DNA of 64,000 nt. It comes from Candidatus Methylomirabilota bacterium. GTDB taxonomy: Bacteria; Methylomirabilota; Methylomirabilia; Methylomirabilales; Methylomirabilaceae. Under the pieces are notes generated by a model, which saw nothing but the letters and a program-made list of their open reading frames with translations, searched no databases and was not told the DNA's origin. The stretch is taken from assembly GCA_003104975.1 (NCBI GenBank), contig PQAM01000018.1:1-64000 (forward strand), given 5' to 3'. Shown piece by piece: positions 62,416-64,000 of this stretch; the stretch's first letter is position 1; each line of letters starts with the position of its first letter. A program made the translations under genes and the position numbers.

Positions 62416-62545
62416 ACCGGACATTAAACGTTCGAGCGGTTCGGTCGTTCTAAGGAATAGATTCGGGATGACGTGCTCTGCAAGAGTGCCGTTGCTGGGC
62501 CGGACCGGTCGGACGGGGGATGATTCCTGGTGAGAGACAAAGGCC

Positions 62546-63097
62546 TTGCGCGAGGCAGATTTCGAACTGATCGATCGATTCTTGCAGGGCGATGGGACGG
62601 CATTCGACGAACTGGTCCGGAGGCGCCAGCGGGAAGTATATAATTTGGCCTACCGAATGACCAGACATGCGGAAGATGCACGGGACATTTCGCAGGAGGC
62701 CTTCTTGCAGGTGTACCGAAACTTGAATCGATTTGATCGCCGCTCCAGTCTCTCGACGTGGCTGTATCGGATCGTCGTGAATCTCTGCCTCAATCATTTG
62801 AGTCGGGGCTCTCGGAAGCTCTATACGACGGGCGACCAGCATCCCGATCCGACCGATGCGTCGGAGGGGTCGCTCGCGCTCCTGGAGGACAGAGAGCGGA
62901 ACGATGCACTGGCCCGTGCCATCGAGACGTTGCCGCCGCAACAGCGGGCGAGCCTGACGTTACGGGTGCATCATCACCTTGCGCACCGGGAGATCGCCGA
63001 AATTCTGGGGGTCTCTGAGGCAACGGCCAAGGTGCACTATTTTCACGCTGTGCAGGCGCTGCGGCGCAAGCTGGCGGACTGGCGCGAAGTCCCGTAA
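62546..63097 (+). CDS. ECF-type RNA polymerase sigma factor
   Basis: A 183-residue sigma factor of the RpoE type. TTG 62546 is the only possible start; a TGA lies in frame at 62531. Region 2: FDELVRRRQREVYNLAYRMT, DARDISQEAFLQVYRNL, STWLYRIVVNLCLN. Region 4: LPPQQRASLTLRVHHHLAHR, EIAEILGVSEATAKVHYFHA. A zinc-finger anti-sigma gene follows 22 bases later, the common pair. Confidence 0.92.
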   Translation: MREADFELIDRFLQGDGTAFDELVRRRQREVYNLAYRMTRHAEDARDISQEAFLQVYRNLNRFDRRSSLSTWLYRIVVNLCLNHLSRGSRKLYTTGDQHPDPTDASEGSLALLEDRERNDALARAIETLPPQQRASLTLRVHHHLAHREIAEILGVSEATAKVHYFHAVQALRRKLADWREVP

Positions 63098-63119
63098 GGG
63101 AAAAAGGACGGCTATCGTC

Positions 63120-63827
63120 ATGCGATGCGAGGATGTCGAGTGTACGCTGCTCGGGTTGATCGAGGGTGAGTTGCCGGCGGTGCAGCGCACTGAGGTGCTC
63201 GGCCATCTTGACGGCTGTACGGCGTGTACCGCCGACCTCTCCGCCTATCGCGCTCTCCTGGCGCGCGTCGAGGTCGACTCGGTCCCCGAGCCGTCGCCAC
63301 GCTACTGGGAAGAGTTTCTACCTTCTCTGAAGCGGCGTATCCGGCAAGAGGCATACGAACGCACGCCGACACCCGGTAGCCGGTGGACCCATGCGGGATC
63401 ATGGTTGACCTTCAGGCCGCGCCTGATAGCCGGTCTGGCGGTCGCGGCGGTGTCACTTTTTGTGGTGGTCAGACTCCCGGGCCTTCTACCTGGAGGGGTG
63501 TCCTTTCAGAGGACACCGGTTGCGACCGAAAAGGTCGCAGGGGAGCACGGTAAACGATACACAGGGGCGATGGCGCCTCATCCAAATGGCGGGAATCAAC
63601 AGTCCGGCGAACCGCTTATGGTAGCGGGAGAGGTCGTCGACGAGCCGTCGGTCCTGGTGGCGGCGCTGCAGCGGCTTGGCTGGGCGGATGAGGTTGGGGA
63701 TCAACTTGAGACGGCCTGGATCCTACGGCCGGAATCCGACCCGGCAGACTCGTTCGCCTCGCTGGATGAAAAGGAGCGGCAGCTTCTGCTGGAACACCTG
63801 AACCAGCTTCAATGGTCGGAATCATGA
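63120..63827 (+). CDS. Zinc-finger anti-sigma factor, membrane-anchored
   Basis: A 235-residue protein from ATG 63120. N-terminal anti-sigma zinc finger HLDGCTACTADL (H-x3-C-x2-C) following MRCEDVECTLLGLIEGEL, one membrane helix (LIAGLAVAAVSLFVVVRL at about 101-118) and a periplasmic tail. It would hold the adjacent ECF sigma at the membrane and release it in response to an envelope signal. Its stop overlaps the next start (ATGA). Confidence 0.85.
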   Translation: MRCEDVECTLLGLIEGELPAVQRTEVLGHLDGCTACTADLSAYRALLARVEVDSVPEPSPRYWEEFLPSLKRRIRQEAYERTPTPGSRWTHAGSWLTFRPRLIAGLAVAAVSLFVVVRLPGLLPGGVSFQRTPVATEKVAGEHGKRYTGAMAPHPNGGNQQSGEPLMVAGEVVDEPSVLVAALQRLGWADEVGDQLETAWILRPESDPADSFASLDEKERQLLLEHLNQLQWSES

Positions 63828-64000
63828 CACAGTCACAGGGATACCGTTCGGTCCGATCGTGGTCGGTCCCGCTGGTCGTTGTTGGGCTGCTCCGGCTGGC
63901 GGGTCCGTCCCCCGACGCCACGGCGCAGCCGTTTGCGCCCGGTCCGCCACGGTCGCCCGATGCCCCAGAGGGACGGCGCCTAATTGAGACCATCAAGATT
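63824..64000 (+). CDS. Exported protein, 3' partial, downstream of anti-sigma gene
   Basis: The first 59 codons of a protein with a signal sequence (VRSWSVPLVVVGLLRLAGPS), then a Pro-rich stretch and EGRRLIETIKI at the window edge. Its ATG overlaps the anti-sigma stop. Genes at this position often encode periplasmic metal- or stress-sensing (Spy/CpxP-like) proteins, but the visible part is not enough to tell. Confidence 0.6.
   Translation, partial: MTQSQGYRSVRSWSVPLVVVGLLRLAGPSPDATAQPFAPGPPRSPDAPEGRRLIETIKI

Overview
The window is 64 kb of a GC-rich chromosome from a diderm (Gram-negative) bacterium: it encodes LpxC, an MltD-type lytic transglycosylase, several lipoproteins or signal-peptide proteins and an HspR-controlled chaperone operon. 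A member of the NC10/Methylomirabilota group would fit from memory of that gene content, but no rRNA or other decisive marker is present, so this is a weak guess. Both window ends cut genes.

Layout. 1-4.8 kb: end of a glucose/sorbosone-dehydrogenase-like protein, a truncated propeller protein carrying a cupredoxin remnant, a small membrane protein, MltD and CutA. 4.9-10.8 kb: stress block dnaK-hsp20-dnaJ-hspR and htpX, with an HspR-type (HAIR-like) site over the dnaK promoter, then a lipoprotein whose signal-peptide codons contain an intrinsic terminator. 10.9-23.5 kb: conserved housekeeping genes (cyclophilin, rpsU, yqeY, mutS2, dnaG, rpoD, a CAU tRNA, zinc-ribbon protein, RNase HI, DUF721/DciA-like protein, lpxC, polX).

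23.5-44.5 kb is an accessory island in three parts. (a) 23.7-30.8 kb: a WYL regulator, seven intact or decayed copies of an ORF6N-domain gene, a nucleotidyltransferase pair and a VapBC pair, all embedded in dispersed repeats (here named R1 and R2). The ORF6N copies carry an unusual palindrome: a constant core TCACA-N3-TGTGA with outer arms that change together from copy to copy. (b) 30.8-39.9 kb: a complete type I-E CRISPR-Cas operon (cas3-cas8e-cse2-cas7e-cas5e-cas6e-cas1-cas2) and a nine-repeat array. (c) 39.9-44.5 kb: five toxin/antitoxin units, all on the minus strand, each bounded on its left by a plus-oriented repeat (R3 and/or a solitary type I-C-like CRISPR repeat), resembling a cassette array.

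44.6-64 kb returns to ordinary chromosome: an ABC-F ATPase, two membrane proteins of unknown role, a DUF72 protein, QueG, a methyltransferase, then an ArsR-family gene followed by a six-gene hydrogenase-4-like (Hyf/Ehr) operon. Its large subunit lacks the cysteines that bind nickel-iron, so it is probably an energy-converting hydrogenase-related complex and not a hydrogenase. A sensor kinase / sigma-54 activator pair, a 31-residue AURKAIP1/COX24-domain protein, an ECF sigma factor, its zinc-finger anti-sigma factor and the start of an exported protein close the window.

The likely working units are: chaperone operon plus HspR as a feedback circuit; the CRISPR-Cas operon with its adjacent array; TA pairs stabilising the island; and the membrane Hyf-like complex under a local ArsR-type regulator.
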